A stretch of 64,000 bases of DNA from Pseudarthrobacter oxydans (GTDB lineage Bacteria > Actinomycetota > Actinomycetes > Actinomycetales > Micrococcaceae). The notes below the pieces were generated by a model that was not told where the DNA came from, did not search any database, and saw only the letters and a list, made by a program, of their open reading frames with translations. Location of the stretch: the NCBI RefSeq assembly GCF_034258515.1, contig NZ_CP139438.1:3038001-3102000 (forward strand). Direction: 5' to 3'. Shown one piece after another: positions 1 to 7,140 of this stretch. Made by a program: the position numbers and the translations under genes. How positions within the stretch are numbered: position 1 is the first letter of the stretch; every line of letters starts with the position of its first letter.

Positions 1-867
1 CTCGGGCTTGGTGCCGTCGGCCTGGATCTGGCGAAGCATCTTGAGCACGGCCTCGTTGGCGCCGCCGTGGGCGGGGCCAAAGAGCGCGTTGATGCCTGCG
101 GACACCGAGGCGAAGAGGTTGGCGTTGGAGGAACCCACCAGCCGCACCGTGGAGGTGGAGCAGTTCTGCTCGTGGTCCGCGTGCAGGATGAGCAGCAGGT
201 CCAGTGCCTTCGCGACGACCGGGTCCACCTCGTACTGCTCCGCCGGAAGCCCGAAGCTGAGGCGCAGGAAGTTCTCCACGAGGTTGTGGGAGTTGTCCGG
301 GTACAGCATGGGCTGGCCGATGGACTTCTTGTGCGCGTACGCCGCGATGACCGGGAGCTTGGCCATGAGGCGAATTGTGGAAACTTCCACCTGTTCTGCA
401 TTGAACGGATCCAGCGAGTCCTGGTAGAACGTGGACAGCGCGGATACGGCGGAGGACAGGACGGGCATGGGGTGCGCGTCGCGGGGGAAGCCGCCGAAGA
501 AGCCCTTGAGCTCCTCATGCAGCAGGGTGTGCCGCCGGATCTTCTGGTCGAACGTGTCCAGTTCCGTGGGCGTGGGCAGGTTGCCGTAGATCAGCAGGTA
601 GGACACCTCGAGGAAGCTGGAGTGCTGCGCCAGCTGCTCGATGGGGTATCCGCGGTACCGCAGGATGCCCGCATCGCCATCGATGTAGGTGATGGCCGAG
701 GTGGTGGCTGCAGTGTTCATGAAGCCGGGGTCGAAGGTGACTGCGCCCGTCTGCTTCAGCAGCTTGGAAACGTCGTAGCCTTCGTTCCCTTCAATAACCT
801 GGATGCGCGGGAGCTTAAGCTCGCCTCCTGCGTGGAGCAGGGTCGCTGCGTTGTTGGTCTCAGTCAT
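1..867 (-). CDS. gltA: Citrate synthase (C-terminus cut by window start)
   Basis: Condenses oxaloacetate and acetyl-CoA to citrate, the entry step of the TCA cycle, in the cytosol. 289 residues are visible, starting MTETNNAATLLHAGG. The family active-site block HADHEQNCSTSTVR is near residue 232 and FGPAHGGANEAVLKM near residue 266. The remaining C-terminus, with the catalytic Asp, lies outside the window. The start ATG follows a GGGGACTCC purine stretch. It runs the same way as fdxA-dapC but is separated from dapC by a rho-independent terminator, so it probably has its own promoter in the 241-bp gap. Family assignment is secure. Confidence 0.96.
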   Translation of the reverse strand, partial: MTETNNAATLLHAGGELKLPRIQVIEGNEGYDVSKLLKQTGAVTFDPGFMNTAATTSAITYIDGDAGILRYRGYPIEQLAQHSSFLEVSYLLIYGNLPTPTELDTFDQKIRRHTLLHEELKGFFGGFPRDAHPMPVLSSAVSALSTFYQDSLDPFNAEQVEVSTIRLMAKLPVIAAYAHKKSIGQPMLYPDNSHNLVENFLRLSFGLPAEQYEVDPVVAKALDLLLILHADHEQNCSTSTVRLVGSSNANLFASVSAGINALFGPAHGGANEAVLKMLRQIQADGTKPE

Positions 868-1004
868 GGAGTCCCCTTCATGAGGCATCTGGGCCTCTGT
901 CGAAAGCTTGATCCAACATCAGGTGAGCCGCGCACTGACCCTGAGAACACAGGTTCCAACACCCGGGCTGCCTTCTTGTAGAGGGCCACCATTGATAGTC
1001 ACTT

Positions 1005-1029
1005 AAAAAGTACCCGCTCATTGGCGGGT
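1005..1029 (-). terminator. Rho-independent terminator after dapC
   Basis: On the minus strand a perfect 6-bp stem (ACCCGC/GCGGGT, loop CAATGA) is followed within two bases by TTTTT. It lies 80 nt past the dapC stop and before gltA, so it separates the two transcripts. Confidence 0.75.
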
Positions 1030-1108
1030 GTCACTAATCCAAGACGTGGCTGAAGCCCCTAAAATAGGGCTCTTGTGGCGCGAGTCACACCATTGTTACG
1101 GTGCTGTT

Positions 1109-2260
1109 TTATTGCCGCGCCGCTGCCAGCCGTGACACTGCGGCGTCGATGCGCTCGTCCGAACCCGTCAAAGCCACGCGGATGTAGCCGTTGCCCGCCT
1201 CGCCGTAGAAAACCCCGGGGCCCACAACGATGCCGCGCTCAGCCAGCCGTGCCACTGTGTCCCACGTGCTCTCCCCCGCCGTGGACCAAAGGTACAGTCC
1301 GGCGTCGGAATCCTTGATCTCCAGGCCGAAGTCCAGCAGGGCCGGGACCAGCCGATCGCGGCGTCCGCGGTACAGGTCCTTCTGCGCCTCAACGTGGGCG
1401 TCGTCTCCAAGCGCTACGCGCATGGCCTCCTGGACCGGGTACGGGACAATCATGCCTGCGTGCTTGCGGCTGTTGACCAGGTTGGGCATCAAGTCAGGAT
1501 CTCCGGCCACAAACGCTGCACGGTAGCCTGCCACGTTGGACTGCTTGCTGAGGGAGTAGACGGCCAGGAGCCCCCGATGGGAGCCTCCCGCGACCCGGGG
1601 GTCCAGGATACTGGGAACGGCCTGGCCGCCGCGCTGGACGTCCCAATCGCCCCACCCCAGCTCGGCGTAGCATTCGTCCGAGGCCACCACGGCGCCCAGC
1701 CCACGGGCCTGTTCCACGAGCGCTTTCAGGGATTCGACGCCCCGGACGCTGCCTGTGGGGTTGCCGGGCGAGTTGACCCAGATGAGCCGTACCCGCGCCC
1801 GCGTCTCGTCGTCGAGTTCATCCAGGTTGTCGGTCGCCACGGACGCGGCACCGGCGAGGGTGGCCCCGATGTCATAGGTAGGGTATGCCACCTTCGGGCG
1901 CACGACGACGTCTCCGGGCTTAAGCCCCAGCAGGAGCGGCAGCCATGCCACGAGTTCCTTGGAGCCCACGGTGGGCATGATGTTGCGGGGATCGAGGCCG
2001 GTAACGCCGCGGCGCCGCTCAAACCACCCGGCAATCGCTTCACGGAGGGCCGGGGTGCCGTGGACGGTGGGGTACCCCGGGGCGTCGGCGGCCGCCTTCA
2101 GCGCGTCCTGGATCAGGGCGGGGGTGGGGTCAACCGGGGTGCCAATGGACAGATTGACCGCCCCGTCCGGGTGCTGCCCGGCCTTGGCGACATACGGCGC
2201 CATGGCCTCCCACGGGTAGTCAGGCAGGTCCAGGCCAAAGGTTCTTGCTGCTGCGGTCAC
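1109..2260 (-). CDS. dapC: Succinyldiaminopimelate transaminase DapC (class I/II PLP aminotransferase)
   Basis: Likely converts N-succinyl-2-amino-6-ketopimelate to N-succinyl-LL-diaminopimelate for lysine and peptidoglycan synthesis. 383 residues. Visible fold-type I features are the NPTG loop at residues 167-170, SDECYAE near 194-200 and the PLP-binding SLSKQSN with Lys239. GTG start, preceded by CAGGGA. It begins 14 nt after the fdxA stop; the fdxA-dapC pair is typical of actinobacteria and supports DapC over other aminotransferases. Substrate is inferred from family and context. Confidence 0.88.
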   Translation of the reverse strand: MTAAARTFGLDLPDYPWEAMAPYVAKAGQHPDGAVNLSIGTPVDPTPALIQDALKAAADAPGYPTVHGTPALREAIAGWFERRRGVTGLDPRNIMPTVGSKELVAWLPLLLGLKPGDVVVRPKVAYPTYDIGATLAGAASVATDNLDELDDETRARVRLIWVNSPGNPTGSVRGVESLKALVEQARGLGAVVASDECYAELGWGDWDVQRGGQAVPSILDPRVAGGSHRGLLAVYSLSKQSNVAGYRAAFVAGDPDLMPNLVNSRKHAGMIVPYPVQEAMRVALGDDAHVEAQKDLYRGRRDRLVPALLDFGLEIKDSDAGLYLWSTAGESTWDTVARLAERGIVVGPGVFYGEAGNGYIRVALTGSDERIDAAVSRLAAARQ

Positions 2261-2274
2261 GGTCCCTGCCCGGG

Positions 2275-2601
2275 TCAGTGGTCTTGGTTCTGCGGCGGCA
2301 ACGCGGCGATCATCGGGTGGTCCTTGCCCGTGTTGCCGATTTTCGCGGCACCTCCGGGGGAACCGAGGTCATCAAAGAACTCGACGTTGGCCTTGTAGTA
2401 GTCCGCCCATTCCTCCGGGGTGTCATCCTCGTAGTAAATGGCTTCAACCGGGCAGACCGGTTCACAGGCGCCGCAGTCCACGCACTCGTCCGGATGGATG
2501 TACAGCGAACGCTCACCTTCGTAGATGCAGTCGACGGGGCATTCCTCAATACATGCCTTGTCCTTGACATCTACACACGGCTGCGCGATTACGTACGTCA
2601 C
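2275..2601 (-). CDS. fdxA: Seven-iron ferredoxin FdxA ([3Fe-4S][4Fe-4S])
   Basis: Small cytosolic electron carrier of 108 residues. Cysteines occur as CIEECPVDC (with an upstream Cys in IAQPCVD) and CVDCGACEPVCP, the usual ligand set of bacterial 7Fe ferredoxins, with the long acidic C-terminal tail of the actinobacterial type. I chose the GTG reading MTYVIAQPC because the family begins there and GGAGAGG lies 8 nt upstream; an in-frame ATG 48 nt earlier adds a non-conserved leader. First gene of the fdxA-dapC operon. A possible -10 (TAGGCT) lies at 2681-2686 on the minus strand. Confidence 0.95.
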   Translation of the reverse strand: MTYVIAQPCVDVKDKACIEECPVDCIYEGERSLYIHPDECVDCGACEPVCPVEAIYYEDDTPEEWADYYKANVEFFDDLGSPGGAAKIGNTGKDHPMIAALPPQNQDH

Positions 2602-2725
2602 GTCCCTGGCCTCTCCACGTTGGTTCCGGCAACCCGCCGGTTCTTGCATCCGGCAACTGCGGCCGGACTCTTGACATCTGAGCCTATTATCTCCCAGCCC
2701 GTTCCCGCGAACCTAGCCGGGCACC

Positions 2726-2731
2726 TAGTAT
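2726..2731 (+). promoter_or_regulatory. -10 box for leaderless transcript of 2738 gene
   Basis: TAGTAT lies 6 nt before the GTG at 2738 and no Shine-Dalgarno sequence is present, so transcription should start at the initiation codon. Confidence 0.6.
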
Positions 2732-2737
2732 GAACTG

Positions 2738-2977
2738 GTGAGTCAGCCTATACCCGCTCCTTCCGGGTTCCTCTCCACCGCAACGCCTGGAACGAGGGTT
2801 GTGGTGCGCTACCGCATCGAGGACGGGCTCACGGATGCCCTCGGGCACCTCCTGGCCTGCGACGCCGGTGCGTGCACCATCCGCACCCGGCAGGCCGACG
2901 TCGTCATTCCCTTGGACCTGGTGGTGGCTGCCAAAGAAGTGCCACCGGCGCCGGAGCGGCGCCGGCCGCGCGCCTAG
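2738..2977 (+). CDS. Small SH3-like domain protein (N-terminal domain of Rv0428c-type acetyltransferases)
   Basis: 79 residues. The stretch GTRVVVRYRIEDGLTDALGH followed by LLACD, then VVIPLDLVVAAKEVPP, resembles the beta-rich N-terminal domain found in front of the GNAT domain in Rv0428c/cg3035-like histone acetyltransferase relatives. Here the acetyltransferase part is absent: the frame ends in an Arg-rich tail (PERRRPRA) and a palindromic repeat follows. GTG start with a leaderless -10. Function unknown; a nucleic-acid or protein-binding role is only a guess. It may be a stable stand-alone family or a decayed remnant. Confidence 0.7.
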   Translation: MSQPIPAPSGFLSTATPGTRVVVRYRIEDGLTDALGHLLACDAGACTIRTRQADVVIPLDLVVAAKEVPPAPERRRPRA

Positions 2978-2988
2978 GGCGATCCACG

Positions 2989-3013
2989 CTGCGCAGGGAC
3001 AGTCCCTGCGCAG
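2989..3013. repeat. 25-nt palindrome between converging genes
   Basis: Two perfect 12-nt arms (CTGCGCAGGGAC and GTCCCTGCGCAG) around a single A. It overlaps the start of direct repeat copy A. It lies just after the 2738 gene stop and just beyond the DUF559 stop, so it may also act as a bidirectional terminator. Confidence 0.8.
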
Positions 3014-3045
3014 CGAACCCGGGCTTCACTGCGCAGGGCGGTACG
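2996..3045. repeat. Direct repeat copy A (3' side of the DUF559 gene)
   Basis: 50 nt that match copy B (3931-3980) at 42 positions, same orientation. Internally it has a perfect 10-bp inverted repeat, CCCTGCGCAG (3004-3013) and CTGCGCAGGG (3029-3038), with a 15-nt spacer. The last codons and stop of the DUF559 gene (YRPAQ then TGA) lie inside this copy. Confidence 0.85.
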
Positions 3046-3835
3046 TCGCGAGTGCCTGATGCACCATGTGCACGAACTTCTTGGGTTCGGCGAGCAGCAT
3101 CTCGAACGTCACGCGAAGGGTGGGAACGCCCCGGACAACGGTAACGTTCCAGCGCCGCCTGTCCTCCCGGTACGCTGCGCGGCTGCTGTGGTGGGTGTAG
3201 CCATCCGTCTCGATGCCCAGCAGTCCGTCCACAAGAAGATCCAGGTGGCCCATCCCCGGAATATTGACCTGAAGTTCGACTGTTAGCCCCGCTTCTTCCA
3301 GCAGGTACCGGGCCATCGTTTCAATGATGGAACCCGATTGCGGCCGGATTCTGCCCACAAGTGCAAGAACGCTCTTCTCCCGCGCCGCTGGAAAGCGTTC
3401 CCTCAACGCCGGAAGTTGAACCACCCCCTTCTTCACCGCAGATTCCGCGATGGTCAGCGCCTCAAGCGGCGGCAGGCAGCGGAGGGATTGGCACACAAAA
3501 TCCAAGGGCGTCAACGGAAGGCTGCTTCGATGGACCACGCAGCCCGGAACTGGCCTCCCGTGCCGGGCGGCCAGATGCGGTTTCTCCGGTTCCCTGACTA
3601 CCCACAGCCCCGCTGCCAAGGCGGCCGTGACACAGCCCGGAACCGCGTGATGGCGGCCGGCATGGATGAGCACGGGTTCTGCCTGCGGCAGCGCGTACAT
3701 TCCCCTGGCAACCCTCTGGACGGAGGCGTCAAGCACACCGGCTTCAATGAGGCGGCGGGGAACTCCGGCTTGCCTGAGTGAGCTTGCGCTGGCGACTCCC
3801 CCCAATGCCGCCAATGCATCAATGACAGTTCGCAT
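3026..3835 (-). CDS. AbiEi-like winged-helix plus DUF559 (PD-(D/E)XK, Vsr-like) protein
   Basis: 269 residues. Residues 1-50 (MRTVIDALAALGGVASASSL onward to RGMYALP) look like the winged-helix of AbiEi-family antitoxins. The C-terminal third has a Vsr/DUF559 endonuclease-like core: Glu in SIIETMARYLLEEAG, Asp in GHLDLLVDG and GIETDGYTHHS, then YREDRRRW. A DNA-nicking role is inferred from the fold only. No AbiEii-type toxin gene is adjacent, so it is not a normal toxin-antitoxin pair. ATG at 3835 has a poor ribosome site; no better in-frame start is visible. Direct repeats bracket the gene. Confidence 0.8.
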   Translation of the reverse strand: MRTVIDALAALGGVASASSLRQAGVPRRLIEAGVLDASVQRVARGMYALPQAEPVLIHAGRHHAVPGCVTAALAAGLWVVREPEKPHLAARHGRPVPGCVVHRSSLPLTPLDFVCQSLRCLPPLEALTIAESAVKKGVVQLPALRERFPAAREKSVLALVGRIRPQSGSIIETMARYLLEEAGLTVELQVNIPGMGHLDLLVDGLLGIETDGYTHHSSRAAYREDRRRWNVTVVRGVPTLRVTFEMLLAEPKKFVHMVHQALATYRPAQ

Positions 3836-3930
3836 GGGTGCATGCTGCCCGGTCCGAGGAGTCCGACCCAGGGCCCGTGCCGGCCATGTGGAAAACCTCC
3901 GGGTGCGGTGAAGGCGCCGGTCAGTGTACG

Positions 3931-3980
3931 GGGACTGCCCCTGCGCGCCGAACCCGGACATGACTGCGCAGGGCGGAACG
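3931..3980. repeat. Direct repeat copy B (5' side of the DUF559 gene)
   Basis: Same orientation and length as copy A, 8 mismatches, start-to-start distance 935 bp. Relative to the DUF559 gene it lies upstream of the start codon. A possible minus-strand promoter (TTCGGC, 18 nt, TACACT) spans this copy, so the repeat may drive the gene. Confidence 0.85.
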
Positions 3981-4015
3981 CAGAATGCCACCGGCACGGG
4001 GCCGGTGGCATTCTG
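3981..4015. terminator. Strong hairpin after typA
   Basis: Perfect 15-bp stem (3981-3995 with 4001-4015) and a 5-nt loop, 19 nt past the typA stop. There is no T-tract on the minus strand, so it would be an L-shaped actinobacterial-type terminator. It abuts direct repeat copy B. Confidence 0.7.
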
Positions 4016-4033
4016 TGGAAGAAACTAGAGTTG

Positions 4034-5962
4034 CTAGACCTTGGCGCGGGCGCGGTTGGCCTTGGCACGCTCGTTGGTGTCCAGGATGACCTTGCGGATG
4101 CGGATGGCTTCCGGGGTGACCTCGACACACTCGTCCTCGCGGGCGAATTCCAGGGACTCTTCGAGGGTAAGGTCGCGCGGCGGCGTCAGGTTCTCGAAGG
4201 TGTCGGAGGAGGCTGCACGCATGTTGGTGAGCTTCTTTTCCTTGGTGATGTTGACGTCCATGTCGTCGGCGCGGGAGTTCTCGCCCACGATCATGCCCTC
4301 GTAGACCTCGGACGTGGGCTTCACGAAGAAGGAGCCGCGTTCCTGCAGGTTGATCATGGCGAACGGAGTCACGACGCCGGCGCGGTCAGCGATCATCGAA
4401 CCATTGGTGCGGTACTCGATGGGGCCGGCCCACGGCTCGTAGCCCTCGGAAATGGAGGCTGCGATGCCGGCGCCGCGGGTGTCCGTGAGGAACTTGGTGC
4501 GGAAACCGATCAGGCCGCGGGCCGGAACGATGAACTCCATCCGGCACCAGCCGGTGCCGTGGTTGGCCATGTTGGTCATGCGGCCCTTGCGGGCTGCCAT
4601 GAGCTGCGTGACGGCGCCGAGGTACTCTTCCGGCACGTCGATGGTCATGTGCTCCATCGGCTCGTGGACCTTGCCGTCGATGGTCTTGGTGACCACCTGC
4701 GGCTTGCCTACGGTCAGCTCGAAGCCTTCGCGGCGCATCTGCTCAACAAGGATGGCAAGGGCGAGCTCGCCACGGCCCTGGACTTCCCAGGCGTCGGGAC
4801 GCTCGGTGGGCAGAACCTTAATGGAGACGTTACCGATCAGTTCCTTGTCCAGGCGGTCCTTCACCTGGCGGGCCGTGACCTTGGCGCCCTTGACCTTGCC
4901 GGCCAGCGGCGAGGTGTTGATACCGATGGTCATGGAGATGGCGGGATCGTCCACGGTGATCAGCGGCAGCGGCTGCGGGTTCTCGGCATCGGTCAGCGTC
5001 TCACCGATGGTGATTTCCTCGATGCCGGCGACAGCGACGATCTCGCCCGGTCCGGCGGATTCTGCCGGCACGCGGTCCAGCGCCTTGGTGGCCAGGAGCT
5101 CGGTGATCTTGACGTTCTTGAGTTCACCGTTGGCGCGGGCCCAGGCAACTGTCTGGCCCTTGCGCAGGGTGCCGTTGTAGATGCGCAGCAGCGCCAGGCG
5201 GCCCAGGAACGGGGACGCGTCCAGGTTGGTGACGTGCGCCTGCAGGACACCGTCGGGGTTGTAGGTGGGAGCCGGGATGTGCTCGATGATGGTCTTGAAC
5301 AGCGGCTCAAGGTCCTCGTTGTCCGGGGCTGCACCGTTGGCGGGCTGCTCCAGCGACGCGCGGCCAACCTTGGCGGCAGCGTAGACAACCGGAACTTCCA
5401 GGACCTTGTCCAGGTCCAGGTCCGGCACTTCATCGGCAAGGTCGGAGGCCAGGCCCAGGAGCAGGTCCATGGACTCGTGGACCACTTCGTCGATGCGGGC
5501 ATCGGGACGGTCGGTCTTGTTGACCAGCAGGATCACGGGAAGGTGTGCGGCGAGGGCCTTGCGCAGCACGAAGCGGGTCTGGGGCAGCGGGCCCTCAGAG
5601 GCATCAACGAGGAGGACGACGCCGTCAACCATGGACAGGCCGCGTTCCACCTCGCCGCCGAAGTCGGCGTGGCCCGGGGTGTCGATGACGTTGATGGTGA
5701 TGGTTTCGCCGTGGGAGGACGGACCGTTGTAGGCCACCGTGGTGTTCTTGGCCAGGATGGTGATGCCCTTTTCGCGCTCCAGGTCACCGGAGTCCATGAC
5801 GCGGTCTTCGAGGTGGTTGTGCTCGGCAAAGGAGTTGGTCTGCTTGAGCATGGCGTCGACCAGGGTGGTCTTGCCGTGGTCAACGTGGGCCACAATCGCG
5901 ACGTTGCGCAGGTCACTGCGCGATGCAGTGGCTACCGCAATGTTGGTGGTGGTTTCAGACAT
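4034..5962 (-). CDS. typA: Ribosome-associated GTPase TypA/BipA
   Basis: Translational GTPase that binds 70S ribosomes and helps late 50S assembly and stress growth. 642 residues, normal length. G1 AHVDHGKTT at residues 25-33, G2 near EKGITI, G3 DTPGHADF, G4 NKTD; then domain II, EF-G-like domains III and V and the BipA-specific C-terminus (NMRAASSDTFENLTPPRDLT region). Start ATG (MSETTTNIAV) with a weak CGAG-type ribosome site. Stands alone, ending in a 15-bp hairpin. No odd residues in the GTPase motifs. Confidence 0.98.
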   Translation of the reverse strand: MSETTTNIAVATASRSDLRNVAIVAHVDHGKTTLVDAMLKQTNSFAEHNHLEDRVMDSGDLEREKGITILAKNTTVAYNGPSSHGETITINVIDTPGHADFGGEVERGLSMVDGVVLLVDASEGPLPQTRFVLRKALAAHLPVILLVNKTDRPDARIDEVVHESMDLLLGLASDLADEVPDLDLDKVLEVPVVYAAAKVGRASLEQPANGAAPDNEDLEPLFKTIIEHIPAPTYNPDGVLQAHVTNLDASPFLGRLALLRIYNGTLRKGQTVAWARANGELKNVKITELLATKALDRVPAESAGPGEIVAVAGIEEITIGETLTDAENPQPLPLITVDDPAISMTIGINTSPLAGKVKGAKVTARQVKDRLDKELIGNVSIKVLPTERPDAWEVQGRGELALAILVEQMRREGFELTVGKPQVVTKTIDGKVHEPMEHMTIDVPEEYLGAVTQLMAARKGRMTNMANHGTGWCRMEFIVPARGLIGFRTKFLTDTRGAGIAASISEGYEPWAGPIEYRTNGSMIADRAGVVTPFAMINLQERGSFFVKPTSEVYEGMIVGENSRADDMDVNITKEKKLTNMRAASSDTFENLTPPRDLTLEESLEFAREDECVEVTPEAIRIRKVILDTNERAKANRARAKV

Positions 5963-6230
5963 GCGTTATTGCTCGATTCAGTGGGTCAGCTGTAATGTAT
6001 CGCGACATTTCCAACTGGAACGCACGACGGATCAGGCCCTTAGCACAGGGCACCTTCCCCAAGTCTAGCCGGTGTGCCTTTTATTGGCCTAAATTTTTCC
6101 GCCGACCGCGGATCCGGTGGCCGGCCAACCGCCGCGCCACGATGCTTATTTGTGGGCAAAATCACTGGCGGATCCGGCGGCGATGCCACATGATTGCTCT
6201 GACATACAGCGCAAGCCCGAAAGACACCAG

Positions 6231-7073
6231 ATGCGAAATGCCTTGGCCGCTGCGGCCCGGTACCGCCGCCGTACCGTCGCGGCCGCCGTTGCGGTTATCG
6301 CCGTGGCAGGCGCCCTTGTCCTCTCCGGCTGCGCCCTGCCCGCCACGTCCGGCGAGGGTCCGGCCCTGGTGGACGCGGCGCCTGCCGTTTCGCGTGTCCT
6401 CAACCCCGGCAACGGCCGGCTTGAGGCGGTGGTCCCGGAGATCGGCAGGACCGTCCTCCTGATCGGCGATTCACAATCGGAGCCGGCCGACGGCTGGCCG
6501 CGGCTGGGCCTGGCCGCGGCGGGATACCGGGTGTACTTCTGCGGCAGGGGCGGCACCGGTTTTGTCACGTCGAAGGGTGCCACGGGCAACTACATCGATG
6601 CGCTCCTGCGCGGCGACTGGCTGCTCCCGGCCGGCACGCCCGCGCTGATCGTGGTGCAGGGCGGCGGCAACGATGCCACCAGCGGAGCCAGTGACAGCGA
6701 CATCGTTGCCAACGCTGAGCGGCTGATCGGGGAGCTCCAAAGGCGGTACCCGGGCACGCGCCTGGCGATGATCGGGACTCTGGCCCGCGGCGAAGGCCAT
6801 GGCGGAGGCCGGCGAAGCGAGGTGGACGCCCTGCTGGGATCCGTGGCGGCGGACCACGGCCTGCCCTTTGTAGCCGTGGGTGACTGGCTGACCAAATACG
6901 GCCTGGTCCAGGATCTCGCGGACTCCGTGCACATGAACCCGGGGGGCCGCCGGGCGCTGGGTACGCTCCTTGAGCGCCGCCTCCGCGAACTGGGCCTGGA
7001 GCGAACGCCGACGGCGGACGTTGCCCCGCTCCTGGATGCCCGCACCGGAGGCGCAGGCGCGGGCCAGGACTGA
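6231..7073 (+). CDS. SGNH/GDSL-type hydrolase lipoprotein
   Basis: Predicted lipid-anchored esterase, 280 residues. A signal peptide with RYRRR, a hydrophobic core and lipobox ALVLSGC opens the protein. Block I GDSQS, block II Gly in CGRGGTG, block III GGGND and block V DSVHMNPGG give a complete Ser/Gly/Asn/His set. I start at 6231 because this directly gives the signal peptide; upstream in-frame ATGs add a hydrophilic leader. Substrate unknown; O-acetyl groups on cell-wall sugars are a possibility. The preceding gap 5963-6230 holds both this gene's and typA's promoter regions; I see no other feature there. Confidence 0.85.
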   Translation: MRNALAAAARYRRRTVAAAVAVIAVAGALVLSGCALPATSGEGPALVDAAPAVSRVLNPGNGRLEAVVPEIGRTVLLIGDSQSEPADGWPRLGLAAAGYRVYFCGRGGTGFVTSKGATGNYIDALLRGDWLLPAGTPALIVVQGGGNDATSGASDSDIVANAERLIGELQRRYPGTRLAMIGTLARGEGHGGGRRSEVDALLGSVAADHGLPFVAVGDWLTKYGLVQDLADSVHMNPGGRRALGTLLERRLRELGLERTPTADVAPLLDARTGGAGAGQD

Positions 7074-7081
7074 AAACAGCA

Positions 7082-7120
7082 ACGGCCGGCGCCGGAGTCC
7101 AATACCCCGGCGCCGGCCGT
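7082..7120. terminator. Bidirectional terminator between SGNH gene and peptide ABC operon
   Basis: Perfect 14-bp GC stem (7082-7095 with 7107-7120) with an 11-nt loop, between two converging genes. No T-tract on either side. Confidence 0.7.
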
Positions 7121-7140
7121 CGCGCGTTGGTGCCGCGTCG

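Noticed and set aside
1054..1071. Riboswitch or attenuator between dapC and gltA
   Set aside because: Only a 5-bp stem (AGCCC/GGGCT) without a recognisable aptamer; may merely be part of the dapC 3' end.
3026..3835. Classical AbiE toxin-antitoxin system
   Set aside because: Only the AbiEi-like winged helix is present; no AbiEii nucleotidyltransferase gene is adjacent, and the C-terminus is nuclease-like instead.
3842..5995. 717-residue open frame opposite typA
   Set aside because: Antisense shadow of typA caused by high GC; composition is low in conserved motifs and the opposite strand carries a textbook GTPase.
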